A DNA stretch of 64,000 nucleotides from Brachycybe producta (GCA_036925085.1 JAUPFP010000004.1:1688001-1752000); one strand, 5' to 3'; positions 10,951 to 23,530 are shown, counted from the stretch's first letter. Notes: a model not told the origin generated them from the letters alone. Numbers and translations: made by a program.

Positions 10951-13860
10951 CCTTATGTTTGTTAGCAACTACGGATAGTAGGTGAATGTACTATTCGTAT
11001 TTTCATGACGCTATATTTAAAAATAAACTTTCTACAGCATTGCAATTCTAAAATAATTTCTTACTAAACCTTGATGCCATAACAAGTTTATTTTAAAAGA
11101 TGTATAATATATTATTGTTGGTACCGATTTTTAACACCTTCATTTTTAATATGGCTTATTTTGCAAATTCCCTTCATGCTTATGAAAAAAGTTGACAATT
11201 CAACTAAAATTTCTATACTTAAAACTTTACTGTTGAGCTAGACACACTATAGACTTGTGCTATCACAGTAAGTTAGGATGAAGTATGTATAAAATGATTA
11301 TCCATTTGCGTTCAGTTCATACACACCTACCATTTCGCAAAGAACTTTTATTATACCACTAAATGAAATCCATACTTAATGAGTTATTAATAATAATAAC
11401 AATATGGCTCTAATTCTAACGTCATGTACACTGTATATTTAGATAAATACAAGTATAAATAATAATGGAACTCTTTGTACAATTGCACCTTATACAACCC
11501 AACCTTATTGGCTAACGAGCATTGTAGTGATTATTATACTGTATACAGTTGCTCTATATTATGATTCACACTATCACTGAGTGGGTGAAATGTGTGTGTG
11601 ACTTGACTATTTGTGTCCACTGACTGAACATCGACCTCAAATAATAAACTTGATGAACTTTCGCTTGTTTCTGCTTACAAATAAAACCTTACGAAATCTA
11701 AAAACAAATGACATATATTATAGAAAAAAAGATGGTAAGTTATAGTATTTCAAGAGTACAAATAATTCGTGGTTTCATATTGTGTTCTTAACTTGTGATA
11801 TGAGTCACTTAAGTTAAATATGAAACACAGTAGCAAACGTTTTTTGGAGGGGGGGTGTCTAGTTAAAAAAGAAAATAGATGATATTCTATTAAACACAGA
11901 CGGAAAGGAAGGAAGGGAGGGATGTGTGCCTATCAGGGATGTCTATAGTAAAAAAAAATGGTTAAAAAGACACCCTCACCCCCCAGAATGTATATATATC
12001 TGTTGTTTGACTTGTGTTTGTTGAGTATTTATTTGGAATGTTCAGTTTTTTTGAGTGTGTGCCAATGCCATCTATGGCACTCTCAACTCTCAACATTCCT
12101 GACATAAAAGTACAAAACAAGAAGAAAAGACTCCAAGTCGACAGTCTTTTTGAATGTATATTTTCTGGTTTTACAACGTTTAAAAGAGTAGCTTTTTTAT
12201 AGTTGTTAACTTGTTGTTATTATTGTGTTGTTTCCCCATAGTTCTTGGATGGTGTTTTTTGTCTTCCTTTTCTACACAAAAGTTACTAACTTACACACAC
12301 AGTTTAATATTTACTCTTTAAAAAATCTATGAACTCCAAAATATCTTACAATGAAGTAAGTTTACTAGAAGGACTACCCCACCACCACCACCACATATAT
12401 ACACATATGGTAGAAAATATAGCTCTCCTAGAAAATGCTGCTAGATTTACTTAGATTTCTCGAGGTAATTGTTGCAGTTTTCCGAGCTTGAAGTTGGACT
12501 TCATAGTGGCGGTCATTAACAGTTTTTTATCTTTGTATTTCGAAAACGTTGATGGAACCTCGCTTTGCTTGTTGGAAACCAACATTATTCTCCTAGGGTA
12601 GGTTTATACTCCCAAACTTTAGTAAGATTTGCATAAGATTGGTTTAGCTTGATTATACAAAACAAGAACCCTTCATCTCCTGGAAGAAAGAAGGTGTGAC
12701 TAACTGACTCCATCTATACATACATTTCATGATTGTTGCTTTCAATGCTTTGATTTGCTAAGCTTTGAAAAGTTGAACAATTTCACAGCTATCTATCTAT
12801 AGGCTCTTGTGAGACTTGTGGATGTAAAAATTTAAATTTCTGACGCCATGTTTGAAGCTTTGTAGGTTGCTGTGCAGCTTAGCTAGGAAGTATAAGCCAA
12901 GCCTACTATTTTGGTAGCTGTAGTAGCTCAAAACTCGGGAGGTCAAAGCTGAAGCTATTGTCTCCAGAAATCACAGCAAATCTAGCTGCAATCCTTTCAG
13001 AACTAGTTTTTGTACTACAGATACATACACATACACACACAAAAAACAGAAAATAAGGACAATGACTTGGAAAGAAGAGAGAAAACAAGAAATATGCGAG
13101 GCTATATACTTGAAAATGAACCACAAAAAAATACCATCTCTAAACTTAGATTGCAACTTTTTCTTTCTTCTAAATTTAGAGTTTAAATGAATGATGTTAG
13201 ATGGGGTTAAGTTGGTTTTTTTTTTTAAATATATATTTATAGATTAGTTACAAGATGACCTTTGTTGGAATTAGTGAAGAAACTTATTACTAAACTGATG
13301 ATAATATCTTTGTTTTTCATCCGTTTTTAAACAAAAAACAACACTTTGGAAATTTCCATTGAAGCAAAGCCAAAAAATATGATGAAGAATATAAAAAACC
13401 ACCTCAAAAGTTACATGTCCAGTTTTTTTTTTATGAAAAAGGACATTTGTCCAATGATATTGATAATTTATTTATCACAATAGAGCTGTGTACATTTTAT
13501 AATAAATGTAATCCCTTTCTTCTTTTTTTTTTTTCCAAACTGTGGTATCTTCTTACATTTGGCACCTTCAAAAGTATATTCAAAACTGGACTCTTTTTTT
13601 CAAATACACAAAGACAAACCACAAAAACTACTTTTTAGATAATAAAAGGAGTTGAGTTTGCAAACCTCAAATAACAGGCTATTACGTTTAACCAAAAGAG
13701 AAACTATTTAAGAGAGATATCCTCGTCCTTCTTGACAATTTATAAACATACTTGGATTGTAATTTACCCAATGGTGGCCACTATAAGTCTTCATTGTGAT
13801 TATAATCGATAGGGATTGACAACCCTAAATGTCCAAAGTTATAATTGTTGTTGCTTCTGG

Positions 13861-13861
<1 letters not shown>
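10951..13861. other. Gene-free stretch
   Basis: Non-coding AT-rich DNA with scattered short runs (for example CCACCACCACCACCAC near 12380). The open frames at 12014-12202 and 12906-13156 are T-rich and unsupported. I found no ZMIZ exon here on the minus strand. Confidence 0.5.
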
Positions 13862-13921
<60 letters not shown>

Positions 13922-13924
13922 TAT
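13862..13924. repeat. (TA)n microsatellite, left of a TIR element
   Basis: About 28 TA units, nearly pure, ending directly at the left terminus of the 121-bp element. Confidence 0.95.
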
Positions 13925-14041
13925 GTCGCATCCATTTGTTTGAAATGTACGTCCATTTCGCGAAATGAACATAAATTGGCCTGATGCAAAACGCGAAATG
14001 GACACACATTTCGTGTAATGGACAATTACACCAAATGGATG

Positions 14042-14045
<4 letters not shown>
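13925..14045. mobile_element. 121-bp TIR element inside a TA microsatellite
   Basis: Left end GTCGCATCCATTTG and right end CAAATGGATGCAAC are inverted repeats (13 of 14 matching). Further inside, CATTTCGCGAAATG and CGCGAAATGGAC pair across the centre, so most of the element is palindromic. Long TA tracts touch both ends. The simplest reading is a MITE that inserts at TA and sits in a TA microsatellite; alternatively its ends promote TA expansion. Confidence 0.75.

Positions 14046-14109
<64 letters not shown>
14046..14109. repeat. (TA)n microsatellite, right of a TIR element
   Basis: About 32 TA units starting immediately after the element terminus at 14045. Confidence 0.95.
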
Positions 14110-14112
<3 letters not shown>

Positions 14113-14442
14113 GCTTTGACCAATTGTAAAATTTTTCATTAAAATAGGCAAACAATTGTAATTTTTATGTGTTAAAATTCTGAAAAATAAAACTGCCAAT
14201 TTTACGATTATTTTTGTGAAACTTCAGTGGCAGTTTTGTGAAATGTTGTGAATATTTTGTGGAAATTTTGGGAAAATATTGTGATAATTGTGTTTATAAG
14301 AATCCTAATGAATTTATTGATGGTTTATATGTTAATTTTAGATAGTTCTATCAATTTTAACAAAAAAGAAGTTGTGATCACAATAAGTTGTAGCCCCAAG
14401 TCCTCATTACTGAAACAATTATCAATTTGCGACGATCGTGCC

Positions 14443-14735
14443 TGAAGATGTCACTCCATGTGCATTATTATTTGGTGATTGTCATATTATGCTGTACACC
14501 AGTCAATGGCAGCCATATGACAATACGTGTCATAATATTTTGTAATTTAGTTTTTGTAACTGTTACAATGTTTTAAACTAGATTTACTGTAACATGACAG
14601 TCTTATTTTCTTTCTATAATGACACCCCTGGTTATTATGCTGACAATTATTTAGACACATTTTAGTATTGTAGTAAAATAGAAAATATTTTAGGTATGTC
14701 ACTGTGTGAAAAAAGTAAAATGAACCACACTGAAT
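14443..14735 (+). repeat. Dispersed repeat with AATGACACCCCT, copy a
   Basis: Matches 55765-56030: GATGTCACT at the start, TTTTTGTAACTGTTA in the middle, ACTAGAT(T/A)TACTGTAACA, then TAATGACACCCCT(G/A)G. Divergence is high, so these are old copies. Class unknown. Confidence 0.6.
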
Positions 14736-14745
14736 CATTGGTCAC

Positions 14746-14873
14746 ACTGTATTTGTCAACTCAACAATACCGGTTGGTTTATTTAAATAAAGAGGAAGAG
14801 GATATGACATCTCTCTTTCTTATTTAAATAATTGAACCAGTAATCTTGAGTTGACAAATGTCTTTGATACAGT
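14746..14873. mobile_element. Small palindromic TIR element
   Basis: Begins ACTGTATTTGTCAACTCAA and ends, inverted, GAGTTGACAAATG...GATACAGT. Inner arms TTTATTTAAATAA and TTATTTAAATAAT also pair. A related right half occurs at 47526-47570. No coding capacity. Confidence 0.65.
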
Positions 14874-17800
14874 CTCTTTAATAAAAACATCTTCATTTTT
14901 GAGAACATAATTCAGCTGATATTTGTGTGGCTCAAGGTAAACGAATAATTTGCAAGACTTCTAAATTTCCTTCCTTTCTAGTTAAGCTTCATTGCATCTT
15001 CATTTAACTTTTGTGTAAATTATTATGGTTGAATTTATATTCTGTGTATGTAGACAAAGAATAGATTTATATATATAAAAAATGTAATTAATTTATATGT
15101 CAAGGCAAAAAAAAGAGCGAGGTGTGTTTTATGTTTCCATAGATTTTTTTTTCGGGTTGGCCAGTGAAAAATCAAAGCAATATGAATGATTCAGCTTTGC
15201 CACTTGCATTGAAAAATAATGACAAAACCATAGTGACACAAGTGTCAACTATGGTGAGAGTACAACTTTATTATTGGGTACTTGAATAATCTATAGTGTG
15301 CCTTTCCCCAATATTCTGTAGAAATTTCAGATCCTGAATCCTGATGACAACAGAAGGCAAAACAGGCTTCTTTTTTTCTCTCCATAGGGTTCTATGTTAT
15401 ATACATAGTCAATATTCTCATTATAATTTTTCTTCTTCCATAGTTGTCATGTCCTGTTTTCATCTTCACACTTTTGTCTTGTGACCCTCCTGTTTTCGGG
15501 TGACCCTCATTCGCCTCCAATTCCCCCTCCTCTCCCTTCTTCTTCCTTAACCAGGACGTTGAGGGTCAGTTACTGACCAAATACAGTACTATATACTAGT
15601 ATACAGCCATGTTGGTGGTAGATACTCTTTGTAGTTGTTCATATGACAATAATTCCCATGGGAAGAGAAAAATCAGGTTGTATCCCTTATAAAAAAAATT
15701 CGCAGGCACACACTGACTGAATGAATATCGAACTAAAATGCTCCATATTGTCACAGTATATGATAGTCTATGTCACCCCAAGTGTTAGCATTTGTATTCA
15801 TTCTCATGGTGTATAATCTCAACTATACATTTGACCTCCCCTCCCCCTCAACTTGAAATATACTAAAAGTTCACAACTTCACATTAGATTTTTTTTCTTC
15901 AAGTGTCTCTTTAAAATTTACCCCTTGAAAACATCTTCGTTTTCCCTCTGACTTTGCAGTGTCACTTTGTGTTTAAAAACCCATGTAATATCTACTGTGA
16001 TCAAAAACAGATGTCAGATTCAGATGAAAATATTGTCTCTATGTCATCAGTGACAAGTTAGTTGTTGTCATAGTAACAAGTCACTTCTGGTTGTCATTAT
16101 TAAAAGTTAATAGTAAAGTTAACTCTAAAGATAGTGGTGTGATACTCTTATGATTAGAAGAAGGTGTTACATTTGTAACCCGTTATTGCATAAATTTTTA
16201 TATTTTTCTAGATGGTATGGATTATTCAAATTTGAATAACATCTAATATTTGGAAATATATTTTAAAACATTTCCTCATTTTATGTGTCAAAAAGAAAAT
16301 GGGATAAAAAAGTAATTTATTGAAAGAAAGAAAGTACAAAAAAGAGCGAAAAATGTCAAGCAAAAATTATTACACAAGAAACATTATTCAGATTTCAGAA
16401 GAAAAGTAAATAAATGATTGATTTCAAAATAATACCACTCATTTTATGAGTAGAAAAAATAACAACATGGGTGTACTTTTTTTTTGGGCGATTTGGGGCC
16501 TATTTATTGGCACTTGAAAAAATTACTGACGAGAATTGAGAAATTCTGAAGAAATATAAATACCATAACATTGTATGTATTATTTCAAAGTTGAAAGAAG
16601 ATGTTAATTCATTTTGAACTTTTTTATTTAACTGAAAAAGAAGCCCACCTTTCATTACATTGCTTACTTGACATAAAATCTGAATTAATATATCTTTGAA
16701 AATTTTGTTTTCTCAACAAATTATACTGGAATCAAGTTTTTTTTACCTGATAAAACCAATCACTCTTATTATGACCTTAATGTCAATCACAGTTTAAACC
16801 TTGCAATAAACATTTTTTTTTTGTTGGTTTTATACAAAATGTTAATTTTTTTAAAATTTATTTTGCAAAAATCATTGTATTCCTTTCGGTTTCTACATTA
16901 CCTGGTAATAATTTTACGACTAAAACCAGTGCTGAGATAATTTAATGAATTACTTGTATATTCTGTAATTAAATTACCTTTTCAAGTAATTAGTAATGTA
17001 ACATACTAGTTTTGAAACTTTGTAATGTGTTATAGTAATTATAGTAGTATTACCTTTAATGTAGACAAATGCAATCACTTTAAATTACTTTTGATTTTGT
17101 ATTTGTATTCTCAAATTACTTTAAAATTTGAGTTAACTATTACTGATAATTGTCAAATAGACTGGGTATAATCATCTATAATGTACATTTGAGTGTGACT
17201 TTTTGCAGTCAAGTTTGCTAAAATTGCTGTTTTTGCATTTCATGATGTCCCCACTCTTGATTTAAAATTGGAGAAAATGAATAAATGTTATTATGCTTAA
17301 TTATTTTTCATTGATGTAATTAAATACATTTAACAATAATTTTCCACACAAGATTGACTAAAATTCATGTAGAAAGTTGGAAATACAGTAGCAGGTACTT
17401 TGTCAATATGTAACGCAAAAAAATGGCATTTTAAGTTTTATCTTTACATAAAAAAAATTGCTTTGAACACTAAAAATTGCACATGCAGACTTAAGTTATC
17501 AACTTATCATCATCCCAAGTTTTTATTCAGTAGAATTATTTGCTTTCTACTTGCTTATCCATATTTTTTGAAAGTCAAACAGCAAATGAAATGACATTAG
17601 GGCAAAGACCCATGACCGTCTTCCTATATATGGTGGTGGTTAACCAAGTTTCACCTTTTATCACCCCTAAACTAGGAGAAAGAAAAACTTTTCTAGATTT
17701 TTTAAGGTGCACAGAAAGTGAAAGTAACTTTTTTTTAAAACGAACATTATTAAAAGTAAATAAATCTAAATATTATTTATTAATTTTTATAATAAATATA

Positions 17801-17907
17801 ATTTTTCTAACCAAAATGTTTTTTTTTCTCTTCTCAAAAGCAGTAAGTGAACTTATACCATTTTTTTCTTCAAAGATTGTGGAATTTGTGCATTTCATGT
17901 ATTTTGT
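14874..17907. other. Gene-free stretch
   Basis: Non-coding. It holds a small palindrome at 15228-15254, an ATTAC/GTAAT-rich segment near 16900-17110 that resembles internal sequence of some hAT-like MITEs, and poly-T runs. Nothing coding recognised. Confidence 0.5.
15228..15254. repeat. Short palindrome CCATAGTGACAC / GTGTCAACTATGG
   Basis: The arms pair over 12 positions with one bulged base and a 2-base centre. Function unknown. Confidence 0.6.
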
Positions 17908-18368
17908 ACTTGTGATTTTGTATTAGGTGCAAAATAAAAAGAAACTTGAAAAGTTGAAAGTGTTTTCGAAACTAGAAGGGTAGCTCAATCACTTAAGGAC
18001 AATTTTCATATTATTATCTTCCAAAATAAGCTTTTTAAGCTTGTTTGGAAATGACCAAACTTTAAAGCAAACTGATATTTTTCAATTATTACTTACAAAA
18101 AGTTTATTTTGAATGATATCAACATGAAAATATGGGTCGTGCTAACTGCCAGTATGATGATACTAGTCTAGTCTGTATCACCATAGAAAATGCACCGATA
18201 ATAGGAATTACTATGCCCTTACAGAGTGGACTCAGTATCAGGCCTAACCCTGAATGTGATTGAGCTACCCTTCTAGTTTCGAAAACACTTTCCAAGTTTC
18301 TCTTCATTTTGTTATTGAAAGATAGAATAATCAATAGTTCGATAATCAGCAGTTCTCATAAACCATCA
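17908..18368 (-). mobile_element. Fold-back MITE, copy C, interrupted
   Basis: The left arm has GAAACTAGAAGGGTAGCTCA and the right arm TTGAGCTACCCTTCTAGTTT. The right end is type II (GATAATCAGCAGTTC, then ATAAACCATCA). An insertion of about 120 bp of unknown origin (18132-18254) breaks the right arm. Confidence 0.75.
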
Positions 18369-19181
18369 GGTTTAACTGTCTATAATTGCCATATATCATG
18401 CTTAATATGGTTAAGAACTTAAGATAATTTTACTCCAAAGGGAGTTTGCAACTGTGGTCATATATATGCCTTTTGTGCATTTTATGCAAACGTTTGGCCT
18501 TAGTTTTTATCATCATATTATTATCTTATGGAAGTTCTTAAGAAGGGAGAGAAATGTTTTGGACAAAAAAAAGCAAATGAACTGAAAACACATGAGCGGA
18601 TACAGTTCACGAATGGGGTGAAGGTGAAAAACTGAGCCTGGGTGAAGGATCTCTCAAATTGAAGAAGAAGAAGAAGATAGAAAAATAAATTGTTTCATGG
18701 GTGGAAAGGGAGTTGAATTTAGAATACTTTTTCTCTCTCTCACTCTTTTTCCTTCTGAATGGCAATGTCCGCTTGGAACAGTGGAAACAAGTTGTGTATT
18801 ATTTTTTTCAACAAAAAAGTGGTAACTTGTTTGTGAAGAAAAAGGAGTGAAGAAACTATAACTCGAAAAAAAAAAGAGTAAATAGTAGGAAGAACTACTT
18901 ATGAATATAATGTGTAATTTGAATAGGGTTTTAAATATGAAGCTCATCGTGTAACATGCTAATTAAACACACTAGTGAAGATGATTTGTGGGGCAATCAA
19001 AACCACCATTCACATCATCATCATCATCAACAACAACAACAACAACAAACACATAAAAATATTATATTTTCTCTTATTGAAATTTATCAGATACATTTAT
19101 TTTTAAGGTGGTTTTTATCATGTAAGTCTTTTTAAGGTGCAAAAAATGTTGAGAAACTTGGTAGAATGGTAGTCCAGTTAC
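18369..19181. other. Gene-free stretch
   Basis: Non-coding. GAA repeats near 18660 and adjoining CAT and CAA repeats near 19012-19048. A fold-back-like motif (TTAAGGTGG) appears near 19105. Confidence 0.5.
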
Positions 19182-19581
19182 ATAAGGTTGTTTTGAAGTG
19201 TAAACCGCCTCTTTAACTCTTGATTCTTTTTGACTTTCAGGTGCAAAGTGAAGAGAAATATTAAAAATGTGTTTTAGAAACTAAAGGGTAGCTCATTCAC
19301 TTAAGGGTATTTTCCTTATTGATGTCTTTCAAAATAAGCTTTTTGTGTCAGTTTGAAAATGATCCGACTTTTACGCAGATGATGTTGCTATTTTGTAATT
19401 TTTGTCTACAAGAAGTTTATTTCGAAAGATAACAATATGAAAAATACTATTAAGTAACTGAGCTACTACTCATTCTAGTTTCTAACGCACTTTTCAATTT
19501 CTCGCGGTAGTGCTGCTCTTCTGAACCACAGAAATAACCAAGAGTTCTTAAAAATCAGCATGTACATAAAACATATCTTAA
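19182..19581 (-). mobile_element. Fold-back MITE, copy D (type I to type II)
   Basis: Complete copy of about 400 bp. The type I left end is TAAGGTTGTTTTGAAGTGTA and the type II right end is AAAATCAGCATGTACATAAA followed by CTTAA. The left arm contains GACTTTCAGGTGCAAAG, which looks like a 3' splice site (pyrimidines plus CAG). The loop carries the GTCAGTTTGAAAATGA motif seen in other copies. Confidence 0.8.
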
Positions 19582-21052
19582 ATAAGTGTGAAAAATAATA
19601 ATATTAATTAGCTATTTTCGACATTTGTTGTTTTGTCACTTTTTTGTGTATTTATTTTTATGGTTTTCTTATTTTTGTGGTAATTTTAAGTGATTGAAAT
19701 CAGTAATATGCATTAGTCGTAATATTCTTTTAAAGAAGAAGAAGAAGAAAAATGTAAGGCTACTAATTAAGTAATCTCTTGATAATTTGATCTTTGTTGT
19801 TGTTGTTATTGTTGTATCTTTCAGAAGAAAGGCAGCAGCAATGAATTTGCATGAAAATGACTATATAATATTAATTAGAAAACTTAGCTATGTGTAGGTT
19901 CAGAAAAGGGGGATTTTTTTATATATACATTTATTAAAACAAAACATAATTAGATTTTTGAACAAGTTTTCTGTTGAAAACCAGTTCGTGAAGAAAAATG
20001 CAACATAAAAAAAATCTAGAAGAAAACAGGTTGCGTTGAATATGACAATGGGAAGAAAAAAAGAGAAAAAGGTAAAAATAGGAGGACAAAAGTGTTGATT
20101 TCATCTAAGAATAAAAATATTTCATAGTAACTTGAACTCGAATATAAGTTCATAACAATAATATTACACATTGTAGCCTTTCAGTCCGCCTACAACACCT
20201 ACAATTCGGAATTTCTCGAAAACTGTTTAACACAAAATGGTAGCGACAGGAATATTGTTTTCGTGTTATAAGAATATTTTTTAAAAACCTACATCTTTTA
20301 AAAGCCTAATTTTTTATATATAAAAATGAGTAAATTTAATTAATTCTGATTTTCGGCCACGGATTTCTTGCTTTTCAGCTCTGAAAACAAAACTGCAATA
20401 GAATAAGTTTGGCCAAAATTTGGACTTATTAAGTTTTGAGAAAAAAAAGCTCCTCTTTTGTCTATAGATCCCTTGATAAACATTTTTAAAAATTAGTTCT
20501 CTTAACTGAAAACGATGGAGTTTTTTGTTGTTGCAAATAACAATAGTGACAAATGACTAATCAGTGTCATCATCATCATTACTATTATTATTGAAATAAA
20601 TGCTAAAAAAGGAGGCGTTGCAATTACTAAACAAATACAAACACACACACAGACATTGCCATTATGCTTAAACATGTTTACTGATTTTCTATTATTTTTC
20701 TTTCTCTCTCTTCTTATTCTGTTGAATTCTAAAACATGATGATGAACACTTTGGTGTACCCAACACAAATGTGTGATTGATATATATTAGCATACTCTTG
20801 TTTTGTTTTTTTAAAGTTTGTTTACATTTGACAACTTGATCCTCTAAAACACTTTTGCTAATATCTAAGACCGAAAAAGAATACATTCAAGATGATGATC
20901 AATATTCTCTCTTTTTGTTTAATTACGTGACATAAGATTGTGAGGGCTGGAGTTCCTTATTTGTTGTCATTGAAATACTGTTATTGATTGCCACTAAAGT
21001 GTGTATGGCCCTATATTACAAGGTTACTTAAAAGTAAAATAAGATACATGGC
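19582..21052. other. Gene-free stretch
   Basis: Non-coding, apart from a pogo-like fragment at 20217-20290. Short GTT and CAT repeats produce small spurious frames. Confidence 0.5.
20217..20290. repeat. Pogo/Tigger-like element fragment
   Basis: GAAAACTGTTTAACACAAAA followed by a GCGACAGG block and TTTTCGTGTTATAAGAAT, the order found in the left part of the copies at 33841 and 40768. No right end seen nearby. Confidence 0.5.
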
Positions 21053-21250
21053 ATGCAGGTAGCTCCACTACAAGTTAAAGAAAAACCTCATATGTGAGTG
21101 GAGCCTCTCTTCAAGGATGCCTTTATAAAGAACTTTGAATTTGCATTTGAAAAATGACTCTGCAAGCAGTCAAGAAGGTCTGTGGCAGAGAGACTAAAGT
21201 CCAATTGTAAAAACCCAATAACAATTGCAACTTGTTCTGGGTGCAGCTGA
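21053..21250 (+). pseudogene. Decayed coding-like fragment, unknown origin
   Basis: One plus-strand frame from the ATG at 21053 to the TGA at 21248 reads as fairly balanced protein sequence, interrupted by two in-frame TGA codons (21095 and 21155). Around the first stop it contains VEPLFKDAFIKNFEFAF. The composition differs from the surrounding T-rich noise, which suggests an old coding fragment, perhaps from a transposon. I do not recognise the family. Confidence 0.25.
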
Positions 21251-21411
21251 AATACAGCATAAAGAAAAATATTTGTATAATCATTGAAATGTGAAGAAAT
21301 TTAGCTCTTAAAAGTATTAAGTGTGCTATCTTTTAGCGCTAAACTCAGCTATGGCACGAATTGCTCCATTAGTTGAGCTACCTCTATTTGTGTATATTAA
21401 GTGCAAGTATA

Positions 21412-21762
21412 GTTGCTTCACTGTAAGATAAAGCCTGTGACGTCAGCAAAGTGCTTGTGTCACTTACAGCCATATTCTAAAACGTTACTTAAGACGAAGT
21501 GAAACTTAAAGCCATACTTAAAAACACTCCATAGACCTACTATAGAGTTTTGTCTTGCACCACAATTTAAGTTTAACTTGATTTTAAGCAACGATTTTGA
21601 ATAGAGAAAGAAAATGATAGTGATTGTTCTGAATAGTTTTAAAACAAAATGGTTCTTGCATCCTTTTTTCTGATTACCCCTTTCTAATCACACAAAATGA
21701 CACAAGCCTAATTTTTTGTCAACCAATCTGACGTCACGAGCTTCGTCTTACAGTGTGGCAAC
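21412..21762 (+). mobile_element. TIR element with CRE core, copy b
   Basis: Left TIR GTTGCTTCACTGTAAGATAA and right TIR, inverted, GTTGCCACACTGTAAGACGA, flanked on both sides by TA. Each TIR contains a perfect TGACGTCA (21438-21445 and 21729-21736). The TA duplication fits a Tc1/mariner-type MITE. A second palindromic element lies inside (21467-21605). The right half shares TAATTTTTTGTCAAC with the copy at 2742. Confidence 0.75.
21467..21605. mobile_element. Palindromic element nested in the CRE-core element
   Basis: The left arm CATATTCTAAAACGTTACTT and the inverse of the right arm (CTATTCAAAATCGTTGCTTA) agree over roughly 40 bp, ending at AAACTTAAA. It is absent from the related copy at 2742, so it is a later insertion. 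Target duplication unclear. Confidence 0.55.
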
Positions 21763-23134
21763 TATTATATTAGGATTAGATGTATGATTTGCAACTGTGA
21801 CGACATAATAAATAACGTCATGATAAAAAAGGTAAGGATAAAATAAGTGTCAAGTGTGGAGGATTTAAACTGCAGTGAACCAGCTTTTTTCAATGTTTTC
21901 ATCATCATATGATCTATCATGATATGGTAGAGAAAATTCTTTAAATGGGTCGGGGAGGGGGGACCAATGACATCATCATCTATTTTATAATATATGTGAA
22001 ATTATGAATGAACACTGTTGTTGTCTGAAGGTCAGAGTTTACAAACAGAATTTTATAATTTACAACATTCAGTAAATCAGAGTTTATTTTATAGTTTTTG
22101 TTGTATGAATAGACCTCATGGGTATGGTGACCTTAATGGGCCAAGTGGACCTTATGAGCTTGGTGGGCTGGGCTCACTATAAAGTTTTGTAGACTAGACA
22201 GGGCCTTGATTTATTTTTACAAAATGTGAATCTGTAACTCTGTATCCTAAGATCAAAAATGAACTTTGTTCATTCTATGAGGTCTTTAATTCAGTTTAAG
22301 AATAGATCTACCTGAAATTCCTTATTGTCTTGAAAGTTACTTTTAGTATTATTCTGTTGCAACATTATTCTAGTTTCTTTACATTCAAGTAAATCTTTGT
22401 CCAAGAAATTTATTTTTAAAATGTTTGTGTGTTATTTTCGACCATACTTGACAGTTATTATTGTGTATAATCGAAAACTTTTTAAAATAAAAAAATTGGT
22501 GTTGAGTTTCCGCACTTAAGTTAGTTGGTAAGTCAGTGACTGATCCGTCATTCTAATTTCATTTTTAAAAAAAAAAAGAAAAATTAATAACACTTTGATC
22601 AAAGAACAAGAAATTGAAATGAGAACAAAGTTTTTGAATAGAGAATGTGTAACATTTGTTTGCTCTAAATAACATAAGCAAATCGTATGGATAGTTTTCT
22701 AATTTACTTGTCATCATTACAACTTTAGGGCTTTAACTCTTCGTTTGCATTAATGATATTCACATAAAAAAAAAGAGCAAGCTTCCATGTTTTTGTATTA
22801 TGTAGAAGATGTCGACAGCCTTAAAACCCCACCTCAATTCACTCAAGTTAACCCAAATTTGCATTCATCTGTGACGTGTGTATGTGTTTTGTGTGTGACA
22901 TACTCAGCACAAAATCCATAATCATTTCATGTTAGAATAACAAATTCAACAATCAGTATTGATGCTGTTCAATCGAATTGATCCATATTTAATATTTGAT
23001 GAAGTTAAACAAAAAATGTGGGCCCGTGCCACTGTCAAAGTGGAAAGTCAATCATTTCACAGAATTGACATTTTGAACAATTCATAATGTTTTAGGCAAT
23101 GTGCAGAATAAATAAAACAACCAGACGACATAAT
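21763..23134. other. Gene-free stretch
   Basis: Non-coding AT-rich DNA. A GGCC/GGGC-rich patch near 22115-22200 is not explained. Confidence 0.5.
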
Positions 23135-23530
23135 GCTGTTTTAAGTCTAGTACACCCCGGAGCAACAATCACCGGGGACACACGTAACCAACGCCTTAAC
23201 ATCTTCATGGGACACAGCAATTTGTAATTTTGTATCTGGGTACATGTGGCCAGTGACGTTGCACGTCCAAACCGAATTCATTATTCATTGTTTAGTTCTG
23301 CAATGGATTTGTTGACCGGCGGTGGTGTTAGTGCTGTATTTGTATTCGCTTCTAAGTACAGACTGAGTGATGTTTTCCATTTGAAGTGGGAAACAGATAA
23401 ACAAGAAACACTTTTTGATGTTAAGTCGACGGATACTCGGGCGATGTGTCTTTGTATCTGCAAAATGTTGCTAGTCGTCAAGAAACATCCCTGGTGATAA
23501 TGTTTCTGGCAATTATTGCCCGATCTGTAC
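23135..23530. other. CpG-rich patch of unknown nature
   Basis: Compared with its surroundings this segment is rich in CpG (for example GTTGACCGGCGGTGG, AAGTCGACGGATACTCGG). It has an 83-codon plus-strand open frame at 23246-23497 that starts with ATG, overlapped by a minus-strand frame. I recognise no domain in either. It could be an unmethylated or recently arrived transposon piece, or a small exon. Low confidence for any gene. Confidence 0.3.

Noticed and set aside
13781-14155. 124- and 94-codon Ile/Tyr frames
   Set aside because: Direct translation of the TA microsatellites on both sides of the 121-bp element.
17540-17926. 128-codon plus-strand frame
   Set aside because: Phe/Ile/Lys-rich, runs towards a fold-back copy, no recognisable motif.
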